Origin: CAIUKX01 sp964580965
GTDB taxonomy: Bacteria > Bacteroidota > Bacteroidia > Flavobacteriales_D > Crocinitomicaceae
Reading direction: 5' to 3'
Assembly (NCBI GenBank): GCA_964580965.1
Contig: CAZOLZ010000022.1
Span: forward strand, 1 to 31,607
DNA: 31,607 nucleotides
Below the pieces are notes generated by a model. It had not been told where the DNA came from, made no database searches, and saw only the letters and a program-made list of their open reading frames with translations. The position numbers were made by a program, and so were the translations under genes. This document shows, in pieces, positions 1 to 8,304 of this stretch; position 1 is the first letter of the stretch, and the number at the start of each line of letters is the position of its first letter.

Positions 1-693
1 ACCTAAACTATATTCACTTGAAATTACAGGTGTTATGTTTTTATTCTCAAGTGTTTTTATTATTTCATCCAAAAACAAATTAGAAATACCTTTAATACCT
101 TTGTCATGAAATGCAGTTAATTGAGCTAATCTGATCAGAGCGTATCTTTCAGGAAGTTTGTAATTTTTTATAATAGAATTTTGAAATTTAAAAAAGTCAG
201 GGTGTAAATAAGCTAATTTCATGTAACCTCTATAACCAATTTTTTTTGCTTTAAATCGATTAACATCACAAACTTCAGGGCATACTATCCAATTTGTAAT
301 AGGATATGAAACATTCGCTAAGGGCTTTATAATATCATAGTCATCTTCAGTAATAGTTATTCTTTGGATATTAAATATTTTACCAAGTTGAGCAATAGTA
401 GCATCAGTACTTATCATTAATGATGGTTTAAATTTTAGAATAATTGGTATTAATTTCAAATTTCTTTTTAATAGACTGAACACTATTGATAACTTGGAAT
501 TACCCCTTTTATTCTTTAAAATATTTTTATATTCAAAACCATCAGATTGAACCAAATGTTCTAATACATCTTTAGTTTTAATAATAATTTTTACTTCAAA
601 CCCTCTTGATAAAAGAATTTTAATAGCTTCTCTTAAAAATAAGTATTGAGCAGGATGCCCAAAATAGACTAATATTTTTTTCTTAGTTTTCAT
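1..693 (-). CDS. DUF354-family glycosyltransferase-like protein (partial, C-terminus outside window)
   Basis: The ATG is at 693 and the frame stays open to base 1, giving 231 N-terminal residues. The family is usually about 330-350 residues, so roughly the last third is missing. The N-terminus (KILVYFGHPAQYLFLREAI, then a Rossmann-like strand EVKIIIKTKD) has the layout typical of DUF354 proteins, which share the GT-B/MurG-like fold and sit in polysaccharide loci of bacteria and archaea. A later ITEDDYD segment would suit a ligand-binding loop. The start overlaps the upstream glycosyltransferase by 11 bases, so it belongs to the same transcript. A role as a sugar transferase in glycan assembly is inferred from fold and context; no substrate can be read from the sequence. 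Confidence 0.7.
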   Translation of the reverse strand, partial: MKTKKKILVYFGHPAQYLFLREAIKILLSRGFEVKIIIKTKDVLEHLVQSDGFEYKNILKNKRGNSKLSIVFSLLKRNLKLIPIILKFKPSLMISTDATIAQLGKIFNIQRITITEDDYDIIKPLANVSYPITNWIVCPEVCDVNRFKAKKIGYRGYMKLAYLHPDFFKFQNSIIKNYKLPERYALIRLAQLTAFHDKGIKGISNLFLDEIIKTLENKNITPVISSEYSLG

Positions 694-1648
694 TTAATAC
701 TTTTTTATAAATCTCAATAATTTTTTCTGCTATCTTCTCTTCTTTTAAATAATTAATTTGATCTCTACCTTTAGTTACAAAATGATTTTTGAGTGTAAAT
801 TCTATTTTTGAACTAAAATCATCAATAGAACTATCAGCTATAAAACAACCAATAGTATTAGAGATTATTGAACTAACATCACCAACATTTGTACTTACTA
901 TAGGTTTATTACATGCCATAGCTTCTTTTATAACATTAGGTGATCCTTCAAACAAACTCGATAAAATGACAATATCTGAAGCATTCATTAGTTTTACAAT
1001 ATTATTGTGAGGTTCGTTTATAAGATGGTGTATTTCTATATCAAAATTTGTGATTTTTAATACTGATTTTTTTGCTAATTCATAGTTTTTTACTTTTCTG
1101 TATGGATCAGCTGCAAATAAAATATGTTTAATATTTTTATTCCATCCTAATTCATCTTGTAATTTCTTTTTATCCAAAGGTTTAAATAACTTAAAATCTA
1201 CTCCATTGGGAATTATAGTTGTTTTAAATGGAATATTTATTTTATTAAACATTTCTTCTGATTTCACAATAATGTGAGATGACTTATTTTTTATAATCCA
1301 AAAAGCAAATGAATTTATTATTCTTATTGTTGTTGATTTTTTATCATTGCTAAGTACATCGCTACCCATTAGGGATACCACAATTGGAATTTTTTTAATT
1401 CTAAAGCATTGAGTTAAATAAACAACAATTGTACTTAAACCATAATGAACATGGATTACATCATATTTATTATTAATTAATTTCTTTCTAAGTGGAAAAA
1501 GATTTAAAATATAACCTTTTATACCTTTTCCTTTTATTGAAAAATAATCTAAATTATATTTTAGCTTGCGAATTGATTCTCCCTGTTTAAATACAATTGG
1601 AGAAATTTCTGATTTTTTATTACCACTTGAAACAAAAAGGATATTCAT
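683..1648 (-). CDS. Glycosyltransferase family 4 (GT-B) protein
   Basis: This 321-residue protein would transfer a sugar from a nucleotide-sugar donor onto the growing lipid-linked glycan on the cytoplasmic face of the membrane. The N-terminal domain includes DVIHVHYG (63-70) and MGSDVL. The linker IIPNGVD (145-151) is the usual GT4 hinge, and the C-terminal domain has the E-x7-E signature at E234 and E242 (FEGSPNVIKEAMA), followed by PIVSTNVG. Length is at the short end for GT4. The ATG at 1648 overlaps the upstream ATP-grasp gene by ATGA, and the 3' end overlaps the DUF354 gene by 11 bases. Donor and linkage are unknown. Family assignment is secure; function beyond that is inference. Confidence 0.88.
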   Translation of the reverse strand: MNILFVSSGNKKSEISPIVFKQGESIRKLKYNLDYFSIKGKGIKGYILNLFPLRKKLINNKYDVIHVHYGLSTIVVYLTQCFRIKKIPIVVSLMGSDVLSNDKKSTTIRIINSFAFWIIKNKSSHIIVKSEEMFNKINIPFKTTIIPNGVDFKLFKPLDKKKLQDELGWNKNIKHILFAADPYRKVKNYELAKKSVLKITNFDIEIHHLINEPHNNIVKLMNASDIVILSSLFEGSPNVIKEAMACNKPIVSTNVGDVSSIISNTIGCFIADSSIDDFSSKIEFTLKNHFVTKGRDQINYLKEEKIAEKIIEIYKKVLNEN

Positions 1649-2676
1649 TGTTTTTTATTTAAATATTCTATTATTGAATCAACATAAACGTCTTCTAATT
1701 GAAGTTTTTCATAAATAAATTTCCATTTGTTATTGACTTTTTGATAATAGCCATCAGATTTAAATTGACCAACAGAACCAAAATATAATCCTTGAAACTC
1801 AAATAATAGATATTTGCTATCATATTTACATATATCTAAGGAAACATTAGGTATTGATAATGAATTGAACAATTTTTCTGCATAATCAAAAATGTCAAAT
1901 GATGTTTTTACTTTTGAACCATAAATGTAATTTTTATTTCCACTTCCACTTGCACGAAAATCATTTTTCCTTATTGGTCTCTCGAAAATATAGTATCTTT
2001 TTCCAAATACAAGAATCTTATAGTCTGATGTTAAATTTGGTATCATTTCTTGCAAAATAAACTTCGTTCTGTAAGGAGATTCGGCAATATAGTCTTTATG
2101 TTTCTTTTTCCTTAAAAAATCTTTAATGTATCCTTTTATATTGTTAAAGTTCTCTTTTCTGTTTAGTTTTTTTATACCAGAAATTAATTCATCTTTATTA
2201 TTAATTTTGCTAACCCCTGCACTCATAGCACCACTAGACTCTTTCATTACCACAGGAAAATTAATCTTTGAAATAAATTTTTCATTTAAAACAGATAAAT
2301 AATTTGTATTTAAAATTTTATCTGGAATAATTAAATCTCTTAATATTTCCATGAAAACTTTATTATTATTTGCCCTCAAAAATTTAAAAGGAGGAATTAC
2401 ATTTGCCCCTGAAACTTCTGCACCTTGAATAATATCCTCTATATAATCTTTATATAAATATTCATTATCTTCGGAAGAAGTATATATAATATTTTTATTT
2501 GCATGATTATTTAGTTTAAAATTAAATTCACCAAAAGATTTTATTTCGACATTAAAACCAAAATCACTAAATCTTTTAGTTATTAATTTCAAGTCCATTC
2601 CGCTTCTATATGGTTTTGCATTCCATTTAGAGCCGAAATTTCCTTTATAATCTGTAAGTATTAATATATCTTTCAT
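1645..2676 (-). CDS. ATP-grasp domain protein, probable carboxylate-amine ligase of the glycan locus
   Basis: This 343-residue protein is recognised by pattern as an ATP-grasp enzyme. FPVVMKESSGAMSAGVSK (140-157) fits the ATP-binding lysine (K145) and glycine-rich loop. KFILQEMIP (205-213) fits the strand supplying the adenine-contacting E/M residues. VSLDI (D281) and LFEFQG (E293, Q295) fit the magnesium-binding end, with Q where many members have N. ATP-grasp enzymes make acyl-phosphate intermediates and usually join a carboxylate to an amine or thiol. The ATG at 2676 overlaps capA, and the stop overlaps the next glycosyltransferase; both are ATGA junctions. Since the locus makes uronic acids, joining an amino acid or amine to a sugar carboxylate is a reasonable inference. 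A role in making a small peptide-like substituent is the alternative. No exact subfamily was recognised. Confidence 0.72.
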   Translation of the reverse strand: MKDILILTDYKGNFGSKWNAKPYRSGMDLKLITKRFSDFGFNVEIKSFGEFNFKLNNHANKNIIYTSSEDNEYLYKDYIEDIIQGAEVSGANVIPPFKFLRANNNKVFMEILRDLIIPDKILNTNYLSVLNEKFISKINFPVVMKESSGAMSAGVSKINNKDELISGIKKLNRKENFNNIKGYIKDFLRKKKHKDYIAESPYRTKFILQEMIPNLTSDYKILVFGKRYYIFERPIRKNDFRASGSGNKNYIYGSKVKTSFDIFDYAEKLFNSLSIPNVSLDICKYDSKYLLFEFQGLYFGSVGQFKSDGYYQKVNNKWKFIYEKLQLEDVYVDSIIEYLNKKQ

Positions 2677-3716
2677 GTAATTTTTTTTATAATTGATTTT
2701 TTTATTCTTTTAACTTTATTGGAAAATGTAAGGTCATTTCTAATCATAAAGTTTTTAAATGGTTTTAATTTTTTTAGGTTGAAGAAATAAATACTCCAAA
2801 ATATTCTTCTTTTAAAGAAAAAGTTATAGTTCCTAACTAAAGATTTGTAATTTTTGATTCCTAATTCGTCTTTTGATATACAAAGGTTTTCATTTTTTAT
2901 GAATAAATGTTTAATTTCATATTCATTTTTCTTGAATTTAATATTAAGAATCAATCCTTTCTTTCTTTCAGGTGAAAGAGGATATAATTTATCCTCAAAT
3001 TTTATATCGTCAAAACAAAAGTTCCCTAAACTATAATAAATATGTTTTCCTTTATAAATTTCAAATGGTTGAATAGTATGAGAGTGATGCCCAATTATTA
3101 AATCTCCACCTGAGTCAATCAGTTCTTTTGCTATTTTAGGTTGGTTTAAGTCTGGATATTGACCTCCCTCTACTTTTCCACCCCAATGTAGTATAATTAC
3201 CACATGATCAACTTTTTTCTTAATTTCATTAATCTTTGCTTTAACAATTTCAAGGTTAAAAATGTTAACTTTTATATTTGAATCCTTTGGAATACCTGGG
3301 TTTGTATCTAATGTAACATAGTTTAAAAGTCCTATACTAACATCATTTTTTTTAATTATTATATCAGTTTTCAGGTTTTTTAAGTTACCTGCACCTAGAT
3401 ATTTAATTTTTTGTTTTTCTAAGGATTCAACGGTTTGATTAAAGCCATCTTCTAAATGATCAAAAATATGGTTTTGAGCCAAACAAGCGACATCTAATTT
3501 TAAATCTGTTAGAAAATTAAGTGTTTTTATATCTGAAGTTAATCGAGGTTTTTTTAATATATTCTCTCCTTGTTTACCCTTTGAAATACTTTCTAGATTT
3601 CCAATTATAAAATCTTTAGAAATAAATTCATTTGTAATTTTATCAAATGGATTATAATTTATTTTACGATAATTATCATTTAATGATATGTCACCTAAAA
3701 AGAATGTTTTTATCAT
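2673..3716 (-). CDS. CapA-family (PGA_cap) metallophosphatase-fold protein
   Basis: A 347-residue protein with the calcineurin-like motif set of the CapA/PgsA family: FLGDISL (D9), IGNLES (N40, E42), QNHIFD (N82, H83), LHWGG (H177), IGHHSH (210-213) and SLGNFCFDD. CapA is best known from poly-gamma-glutamate capsule synthesis, but homologues occur widely in surface-polymer loci and their chemistry is not well settled. Unlike membrane-anchored CapA proteins, this one begins directly with the first catalytic strand and shows no signal peptide or N-terminal membrane helix, so it is predicted cytoplasmic. The C-terminus is rich in Lys and Phe. No capB or capC homologue lies nearby. It shares ATGA overlaps with the GT4 upstream and the ATP-grasp gene downstream, which implies matched expression with both. 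Confidence 0.87.
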   Translation of the reverse strand: MIKTFFLGDISLNDNYRKINYNPFDKITNEFISKDFIIGNLESISKGKQGENILKKPRLTSDIKTLNFLTDLKLDVACLAQNHIFDHLEDGFNQTVESLEKQKIKYLGAGNLKNLKTDIIIKKNDVSIGLLNYVTLDTNPGIPKDSNIKVNIFNLEIVKAKINEIKKKVDHVVIILHWGGKVEGGQYPDLNQPKIAKELIDSGGDLIIGHHSHTIQPFEIYKGKHIYYSLGNFCFDDIKFEDKLYPLSPERKKGLILNIKFKKNEYEIKHLFIKNENLCISKDELGIKNYKSLVRNYNFFFKRRIFWSIYFFNLKKLKPFKNFMIRNDLTFSNKVKRIKKSIIKKIT

Positions 3717-4807
3717 TTTGTTTTATTAAAAATTTTCAAATAATTTTCACAACAGATTTCAATAGTGTACGAGTTTTTAATTTTATTAATGTTATTTTTT
3801 TTTATTAAATCAATATTTGCTTTGTCTAACAAAAGAAATTTTTTTATTGTTGATACAAACTCATTTACTTCGAATGTTTTAGTTATAAATCCATTAACTT
3901 TATTTTCTATTAAGTCTATCATTCCACCAGCAGGAGTAGTAATTACTGGTTTAGAATAATACATTGCCTCAAGTGCGGATATTGGTAGGCCTTCATTAAG
4001 CGAACTCATTAAAAAAGCATCTGATAGAATTAAGAAATCAGAAACATCTGATTTAGGTCCAACAAAGAATACATTATTTGGTTTATATTTTTTAATTTTT
4101 TCATAGTATTCAGTTGAATTGTTTCCTATTATTATACATATAACATTTTGTTCTTTTAATTTTGAGAAAGCGCTCAATAGAAGTAAATAATTTTTTACAG
4201 GAACTACTTTACCAACAACTAAACAAACTTTTGTTTTATGATTTATTTTTAATGAATTAACTAAATCAAGATTTTGATTAAAATTTTCAGTCTTTGATAA
4301 ATTATTAATTCCATTAACTACAACATTAAACTTAAGTCTTGGAAAATGCTTTGAAAAATCTTGTTTTATGGATTTTGAAATACATACATATTCAATATTT
4401 TTTTTCATGAAAAAAAGTTTGTTTAATATTTCAAACTTTTTTCTATTACTTTTTGATAATTTACTATGTATAGTATATGTGAATTTTTTTTTACGAAAAA
4501 TAAATGTTAATGGGAAAATATATAGAAAGGTAGAGTCTAAATGAAAGTGTATTTGATCTGGATTATATTTTAAAATGAACGAAAATAAATTTATAAAAAT
4601 TTTAAATGAGAACCCTTTATTTTTATTTAATTCTGTGATATCTATATTAGGATGAATTTTTTCAACAAAAAACATGTCCTTAGTAGTTTTTTTGAAGCTT
4701 ATAATTCTTACATAATGCTTTTTCCTATGAAGTTCATTTGATAATTCGATAACAAATTTTTCAGCTCCTCCATTACCTAAACTACTTATTATTTGAACTA
4801 TTTTCAT
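3713..4807 (-). CDS. Glycosyltransferase family 4 protein
   Basis: A 364-residue GT-B retaining glycosyltransferase. The N-terminal glycine-rich motif SLGNGGAEK (9-17) is typical of GT4 enzymes of O-antigen loci. VVNGI (163-167) marks the interdomain hinge, VGKVVPVKN (198-206) the start of the C-terminal donor-binding domain, and E272/E280 in NEGLPISALEAM form the E-x7-E signature. It would add one sugar of the repeat unit at the inner membrane. The ATG at 4807 overlaps the stop of the polymerase gene (ATGA), and its own stop overlaps capA the same way. The sugar donor cannot be deduced, though the locus supplies GDP-fucose, UDP-hexosaminuronic acid and UDP-glucuronic acid. Confidence 0.9.
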   Translation of the reverse strand: MKIVQIISSLGNGGAEKFVIELSNELHRKKHYVRIISFKKTTKDMFFVEKIHPNIDITELNKNKGFSFKIFINLFSFILKYNPDQIHFHLDSTFLYIFPLTFIFRKKKFTYTIHSKLSKSNRKKFEILNKLFFMKKNIEYVCISKSIKQDFSKHFPRLKFNVVVNGINNLSKTENFNQNLDLVNSLKINHKTKVCLVVGKVVPVKNYLLLLSAFSKLKEQNVICIIIGNNSTEYYEKIKKYKPNNVFFVGPKSDVSDFLILSDAFLMSSLNEGLPISALEAMYYSKPVITTPAGGMIDLIENKVNGFITKTFEVNEFVSTIKKFLLLDKANIDLIKKNNINKIKNSYTIEICCENYLKIFNKTK

Positions 4808-6039
4808 AAAGTCAATTTGTGATTTTTAATTTTATAACTCTCCCCAATTAACCTTCCTAAAATCAGAAATACTATGACTGAAGGGAACCCTTCATGAACA
4901 ATATCAACTCCTTCATACAGAAGTAGCATTAATAACAAAGGAAAACCTAAGCTTCTTATATTTATATTTTTTGGAATTTTATAAATATTAATTGCAACCC
5001 ATATAAAAAAAACAATTATCAATGAAAAACCGATAATACCAAAGCGATAAAGATTGTTAATATACCCTGTATGAATTTCTCTTCCCTGTAATCCCAAATA
5101 TTTTTTTCGATAATTGTGAGTGCTTTTAAAATGATTTCCGATTAAAAGGTTTTCTGTTTTTATATCTTCGAAATAGTTATAAATAAATAAGTATTCTAAA
5201 TATCTACTTTCTTTTTCTATTACCCCATTCTGAACTTGGACTTTTTGACCTCTCATGGTTAATCGATCTAATCCATATTTATTGGGTAATATTATAAGAA
5301 AAAATGAGAATATTAAAAGGAATCTTAAAAGTAATAATAGCTTTTTAAAATTAATTTTAGATTGGATAATCGCTATTATAAAACCAACTAGAATCATTAA
5401 AATGGGTAATCTTTTTGAAACAATTAATATTGAAATTATACCAACAAAAAGATAAATTACATTTTTTTTAGATATTTGGTTTCTAATTAAATAAATAAGA
5501 ATAATTATAAAGCAGTATGCAACAATATTAATTCTATCCATAGCTAAACCTCCAACTGTATTATTGTCATCATACATAGCGAAACCTATACCAAAAGTTA
5601 ATGTAAATCCAAGATATAAAATTGCTGTAACCAATATTTTTGAAGCTAATTTTAATATTTTTTGTTCAAATAAAAAATCATTAATTAAATCTTTTCCGCA
5701 AATAAAAATTAGGTAAAATGTTATGAAATTTGTAATGTATGATATACTGTAAATATCTAAGTAGTATGTTATTAAAAAAACACTATATGTTATTATTAAA
5801 TATACTATTATGTTAATCTTAATTTTGTACTTAAAAATATAAATACATAGCATTAGCATTTGGAAAAACCTAATAGGAAATGCCACACCACTGAATTGAT
5901 CTAAAACTTGTGTTATTAAAATATTTGAAAAAAAAACAGCATAAACAAATTCATAAAGAAATATACTTCTTTTGTAGAAAAGCATATAAAAAAGATACAA
6001 ATTGTACCCATAAACTATTAGAATTATTAATAAGCCCAA
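4804..6039 (-). CDS. O-antigen/capsule polymerase-like membrane protein (Wzy-type)
   Basis: This protein of about 411 residues is almost entirely hydrophobic, with many predicted membrane helices by eye. It has one larger hydrophilic stretch (about residues 265-320, including RYLEYLFIYNYF, GNHFKSTHN and HTGYINNLYRFG) before the last helices. That is the layout of O-antigen polymerases and ligases with a big periplasmic loop. Wzy proteins diverge too far for motif proof, so the call leans on topology and on position directly after wzx. The frame has no ATG at its beginning: the candidates are TTG at 6039, which keeps the first helix whole, and ATG at 5985, which would cut it. The TTG lies one codon past the wzx stop, in the same frame. 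The 3' end overlaps the GT4 gene by ATGA. Confidence 0.78.
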   Translation of the reverse strand: MGLLIILIVYGYNLYLFYMLFYKRSIFLYEFVYAVFFSNILITQVLDQFSGVAFPIRFFQMLMLCIYIFKYKIKINIIVYLIITYSVFLITYYLDIYSISYITNFITFYLIFICGKDLINDFLFEQKILKLASKILVTAILYLGFTLTFGIGFAMYDDNNTVGGLAMDRINIVAYCFIIILIYLIRNQISKKNVIYLFVGIISILIVSKRLPILMILVGFIIAIIQSKINFKKLLLLLRFLLIFSFFLIILPNKYGLDRLTMRGQKVQVQNGVIEKESRYLEYLFIYNYFEDIKTENLLIGNHFKSTHNYRKKYLGLQGREIHTGYINNLYRFGIIGFSLIIVFFIWVAINIYKIPKNINIRSLGFPLLLMLLLYEGVDIVHEGFPSVIVFLILGRLIGESYKIKNHKLTL

Positions 6040-6042
6040 TTT

Positions 6043-7314
6043 TTAGATTAATTTTAGTTTCTTTTTTAAATTTATGTAGACAAAAGCAAATGCTATAGAA
6101 GCCATTAAAATTGAAGTTAGAATTTTAGCATATGCGGCTCCTAAATATTGATAATTATCAACAGATAATTTCATTAAAATAATTCCCAATATAGATGTAA
6201 TTACAGTTACAACAAGTTTTAATTTATTTTTTTCAAGGGCTATAAATATTTTGTCAAAAAACCAAAAAACACCTTGAAAGAATATAGCAAAAACAATCAA
6301 GTTAGTGTATTTAGTTGCATCTAAAAATTTATTAGCTGTCAAAAGTGAAACAAGTTTTTCAGAAAAATAGATGTAAACTAAAATTATTAAGATGTATGGA
6401 ATAAAAATAAAAATTGCAGTTTTAAATAATTTTTTGATGTTATTCGTTGTTACGCTTTTAAATATATCAGGTTCAAATGCTGAACTTAGTGCATTAAAGA
6501 TGAGATTTATGTAACTTGCAATAGTTAATCCAATAGCATATAGTCCCAATTCTGATAAATTATTTAAAGGCTCTAAAAAAAAACGATCAGATGTAATTAT
6601 TGGTACGTAAGCATATCCAGCCATAACTAATGGAATCGCTTTCTTAAAGTTTTTTAAAAAAATATTAATTGAAAATTCTCTTGATACGTATTTTCTTAAT
6701 ATAATTATTAGTGTGGGTAATAAAACTATTGATGATAATAAAGGGGCAAACATTCTTCCTTCAACACCATATTCAAATTTAATTACTAACAAATATCCAA
6801 TTAGACCATTTAAAATGCTTTGTGATGTATATATTAAAAAAAATGTCAAAGCCTTTTTCCTAATTCTTAAGTTAATTAATACAAATGATTTTATATTGTC
6901 AATAATTAGATTGAATAAAACAATCCAAATAAATGGAGTAAGAGGAATCTCGATATCAAATTTTTTAAAATATAACAAAATACCTCCATAACAAATACCT
7001 AAAATCAAAAAATTAAAAATGGTCAAGTAAAAAGTAGTATTGAATAAAAGCTTTTTATTGAATTCTTCAGGTTCTTTGAAATACTTCATCATATATATTG
7101 AAGTCATTCCAAAAATAAAAATTGGAAATAATAATGATTTTATTGCATCAAAATATCCAATAACACCGAATTCGAATGAACTCAATTTCTCTGAATATAA
7201 TGGTTGCATAACTATAGATATAATTCCTTGAATTATTGAACCAGAAAAATATAATCCAGCATTACCAAAATTTAAAAAAACCTTATTTTTTAATATTTTT
7301 CTTAATGATAGCAT
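6043..7314 (-). CDS. wzx: Oligosaccharide flippase, Wzx/polysaccharide-transporter family
   Basis: A 423-residue multi-helix membrane protein whose N-terminus (NFGNAGLYFSGSIIQGIISIVMQPLYS) matches the usual opening of the MATE-like polysaccharide transporters that flip lipid-linked repeat units across the inner membrane. A central segment, AGYAYVPIITSDRFFLEPLNN, resembles the conserved mid-protein helix of the family, with charged residues in the channel region. About twelve helices are likely by eye. It starts at ATG 7314, 14 bases after the epimerase gene. The TAA is followed by AAA and then the polymerase's TTG start in the same frame. The neighbours (polymerase, GT4s, nucleotide-sugar enzymes) point to a Wzx/Wzy-dependent pathway. 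Confidence 0.88.
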   Translation of the reverse strand: MLSLRKILKNKVFLNFGNAGLYFSGSIIQGIISIVMQPLYSEKLSSFEFGVIGYFDAIKSLLFPIFIFGMTSIYMMKYFKEPEEFNKKLLFNTTFYLTIFNFLILGICYGGILLYFKKFDIEIPLTPFIWIVLFNLIIDNIKSFVLINLRIRKKALTFFLIYTSQSILNGLIGYLLVIKFEYGVEGRMFAPLLSSIVLLPTLIIILRKYVSREFSINIFLKNFKKAIPLVMAGYAYVPIITSDRFFLEPLNNLSELGLYAIGLTIASYINLIFNALSSAFEPDIFKSVTTNNIKKLFKTAIFIFIPYILIILVYIYFSEKLVSLLTANKFLDATKYTNLIVFAIFFQGVFWFFDKIFIALEKNKLKLVVTVITSILGIILMKLSVDNYQYLGAAYAKILTSILMASIAFAFVYINLKKKLKLI

Positions 7315-7328
7315 TTGGGTAAACTAAA

Positions 7329-8303
7329 TTATTTTAAATTTTCCCAATACCATTTAATAGATTCTTTAAGTCCATCCTTCAAATTATATTTTGGATCATA
7401 ATTTAAAAGTTTTTTAGCTTTTTCTATACTTGCTAGCGAATGAGGTATGTCTCCTTGTCTATCAGGTCCATGTATTACTTCAATATCATTTATTTTAGAA
7501 TCATAATTTGAAAGTAATTTTTTAATTTCATAAACTAATTCATTTAATGTTGTTTGATTACCACACGCTGTATTGTATATTTTATTTAAAGAATTTGGAT
7601 TCTCAGACTTTAAAGCTTGTTCATTCATATGGATTACATTATCGATATATGTAAAGTCTCTACTGAATTCACCATTGCCATTTATTACTGGAGATTCATT
7701 ATTAATGAATTTCTGAATGAATTTTGGAATAACGGCAGCATAAGCACCATTTGGATCCTGTCTTTTTCCAAAAACATTAAAATACCTCAGCCCTATTGTT
7801 TCCATTGAGTATGTTTTACTGAAAATTTCAGCATATAATTCATTCACATATTTTGTAATAGCATAAGGAGATAATGGTTTACCAATGTTATCTTCAGTTT
7901 TAGGTAATTCAACTGAATCTCCATATGTCGAAGAGCTTGCTGCATAAATAAAACGTCTTATGTTTTCATCTCTAGCTGCAACTAAAATATTTAAAAAACC
8001 TGAAATATTTACATCGTTTGTTGTTATTGGGTCATTAATTGAACGAGGGACAGAACCTAAGGCAGCTTGATGAAGAACATAGTTACATTCTTTAACAGCT
8101 TTTTTACAGTCATTGATATTTCTAATATCACCTTCAATGAAGGTGAAGTTTTTGTTAAGCATTAAATGCTCAATGTTTTTTTTATATCCTGTAGATAAAT
8201 TGTCTAAGCAATTTATTAGATAACCTTTTTTTAAGAAGTGCTCACACAGGTTAGAACCTATAAAACCCGCTCCTCCAGTAATTAAAATTTTAGAATTATT
8301 CAT
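7329..8303 (-). CDS. tviC: UDP-N-acetylglucosamine/-uronate 4-epimerase, SDR family (TviC/WbpP-like)
   Basis: An extended short-chain dehydrogenase/reductase of 324 residues from the chosen ATG. It has the NAD-binding GGAGFIG (10-16), the ALGSVPRS segment characteristic of the WbpP/TviC branch, a serine-rich catalytic segment AASSSTYGD (121-129), and Y147-x3-K151 (YAITK). RYFNVFGKRQDPNGAYAAVIP is the substrate-loop signature of the UDP-sugar 4-epimerases. It would interconvert UDP-GlcNAc and UDP-GalNAc or their uronic acids. The ATG at 8303 sits one base after the tviB stop and starts just before the Rossmann strand. An ATG at 8318 would add five residues and overlap tviB by 14 bases. Pairing with tviB suggests production of UDP-GalNAcA as in Vi antigen synthesis. 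Confidence 0.88.
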   Translation of the reverse strand: MNNSKILITGGAGFIGSNLCEHFLKKGYLINCLDNLSTGYKKNIEHLMLNKNFTFIEGDIRNINDCKKAVKECNYVLHQAALGSVPRSINDPITTNDVNISGFLNILVAARDENIRRFIYAASSSTYGDSVELPKTEDNIGKPLSPYAITKYVNELYAEIFSKTYSMETIGLRYFNVFGKRQDPNGAYAAVIPKFIQKFINNESPVINGNGEFSRDFTYIDNVIHMNEQALKSENPNSLNKIYNTACGNQTTLNELVYEIKKLLSNYDSKINDIEVIHGPDRQGDIPHSLASIEKAKKLLNYDPKYNLKDGLKESIKWYWENLK

Positions 8304-8304
8304 A

